DNA from: Bacillota bacterium
GTDB taxonomy: Bacteria > Bacillota > Clostridia > Peptostreptococcales > Anaerovoracaceae
DNA: 42,021 bases
Direction: 5' to 3'
NCBI GenBank assembly: GCA_029006195.1
Contig: JAQXGH010000044.1
Span: 1 to 42,021 of the forward strand
Position 1 is the stretch's first letter; each line of letters begins with the position of its first letter. A program made the position numbers and the translations under genes. Shown here in pieces: positions 41,882 through 42,021 of this stretch. Below the pieces are notes generated by a model, which saw only the letters and a list, made by a program, of their open reading frames with translations, was not told where the DNA came from and did not search any database.

Positions 41882-41917
41882 AGAAGCCCTCGCCGTCAAT
41901 TCCCGGCGAGGGCTTCT
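41882..41917. other. Strong hairpin beyond the minus-strand gene end
   Basis: Perfect 13-base arms AGAAGCCCTCGCC and GGCGAGGGCTTCT with a ten-base loop, 17 bases past the stop of the minus-strand gene. Neither side has a T run, so it is at best an unusual terminator. Confidence 0.5.
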
Positions 41918-41933
41918 CAATCCGAACCTGCGC

Positions 41934-42020
41934 CTAGAACTTAACGTCCAGCCACGTAGGTCTCATATACAGTTTAATCGGAAACACATTATACTCTGCG
42001 AAATCAGGCGCCGTGCGTTC
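41934..42020 (-). CDS. 3' end of an unidentified minus-strand gene
   Basis: The frame entering from the right edge reads ERTAPDFAEYNVFPIKLYMR, then PTWLDVKF and a TAG stop (28 residues visible). Core-like codons (AGA, CTG, GAA) support real coding sequence. Too short to identify; convergent with the tRNA operon. Confidence 0.5.
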   Translation of the reverse strand, partial: ERTAPDFAEYNVFPIKLYMRPTWLDVKF

Positions 42021-42021
42021 C

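Overview
The window is chromosomal DNA from a low-to-mid-GC anaerobic Firmicute, most likely a member of the Clostridia (the mix resembles the Peptostreptococcales/Anaerovoracaceae side; this is inference from gene content). Evidence for this: pyruvate:ferredoxin oxidoreductase with NfnAB, an IspH-S1 fusion, a FabK-type fatty acid synthesis cluster with a MarR regulator, MurT/GatD, SpoVG, and a monoderm-type tad pilus locus. Highly expressed genes use AGA for Arg and TCA for Ser almost exclusively, while other genes use a wider set of codons.

Layout. 1-4.7 kb: 3' end of PFOR followed by nfnA-nfnB (pyruvate oxidation, ferredoxin, NADPH). 4.7-6.3 kb (-): cysK and a small radical SAM gene. 6.5-7.7 kb: membrane acyltransferase. 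7.7-13.8 kb (-): an eight-gene tad/Flp pilus operon (tadA, tadB, tadC, a 46-residue Flp pilin, two TadE-like pseudopilins, a DUF5702-like protein, a DUF6382-like protein). 14-18.8 kb: alanine/sodium symporter, rarA, ispH-rpsA fusion. 18.8-21.4 kb (-): recN, argR and spoVG. 21.7-29 kb: murC, stand-alone GlmU acetyltransferase domain, prs, pth, mfd. 29-30 kb: a small ABM-type monooxygenase and a CarD-like regulator, each with its own promoter and terminator. 30-36.6 kb: acpP-fabK-fabD-fabG-fabF-fabZ-fabF2-marR, with a sigma-A promoter and a palindromic operator candidate in front. 36.6-38.8 kb: murT and a divergent gatD. 38.8-41.0 kb: an accessory island with tandem repeats, inverted repeats, a duplicated gene leader and a PD-(D/E)XK-like nuclease gene. 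41.0-41.8 kb: tandem promoters and six tRNA genes (Met, Val, Asp, Cys, His, Gln) with a terminator. The last 90 bases hold the 3' end of an unidentified minus-strand gene.

Most of the window is ordinary core metabolism. The parts most worth a second look are: an internal ribosome-binding site and ATG exactly at the IspH/S1 junction; a GatD homologue that keeps the nucleophile Cys but has Leu where the catalytic His should be; the repeat island, with a duplicated leader carrying a nested hairpin; a pseudopilin with two identically spaced H-x3-C-x22-C-x2-C modules; a perfect palindrome just downstream of the fab transcription start; and a promoter placed so that its transcript starts inside the preceding gene's terminator stem. 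No CRISPR array, insertion sequence transposase or rRNA gene was seen.
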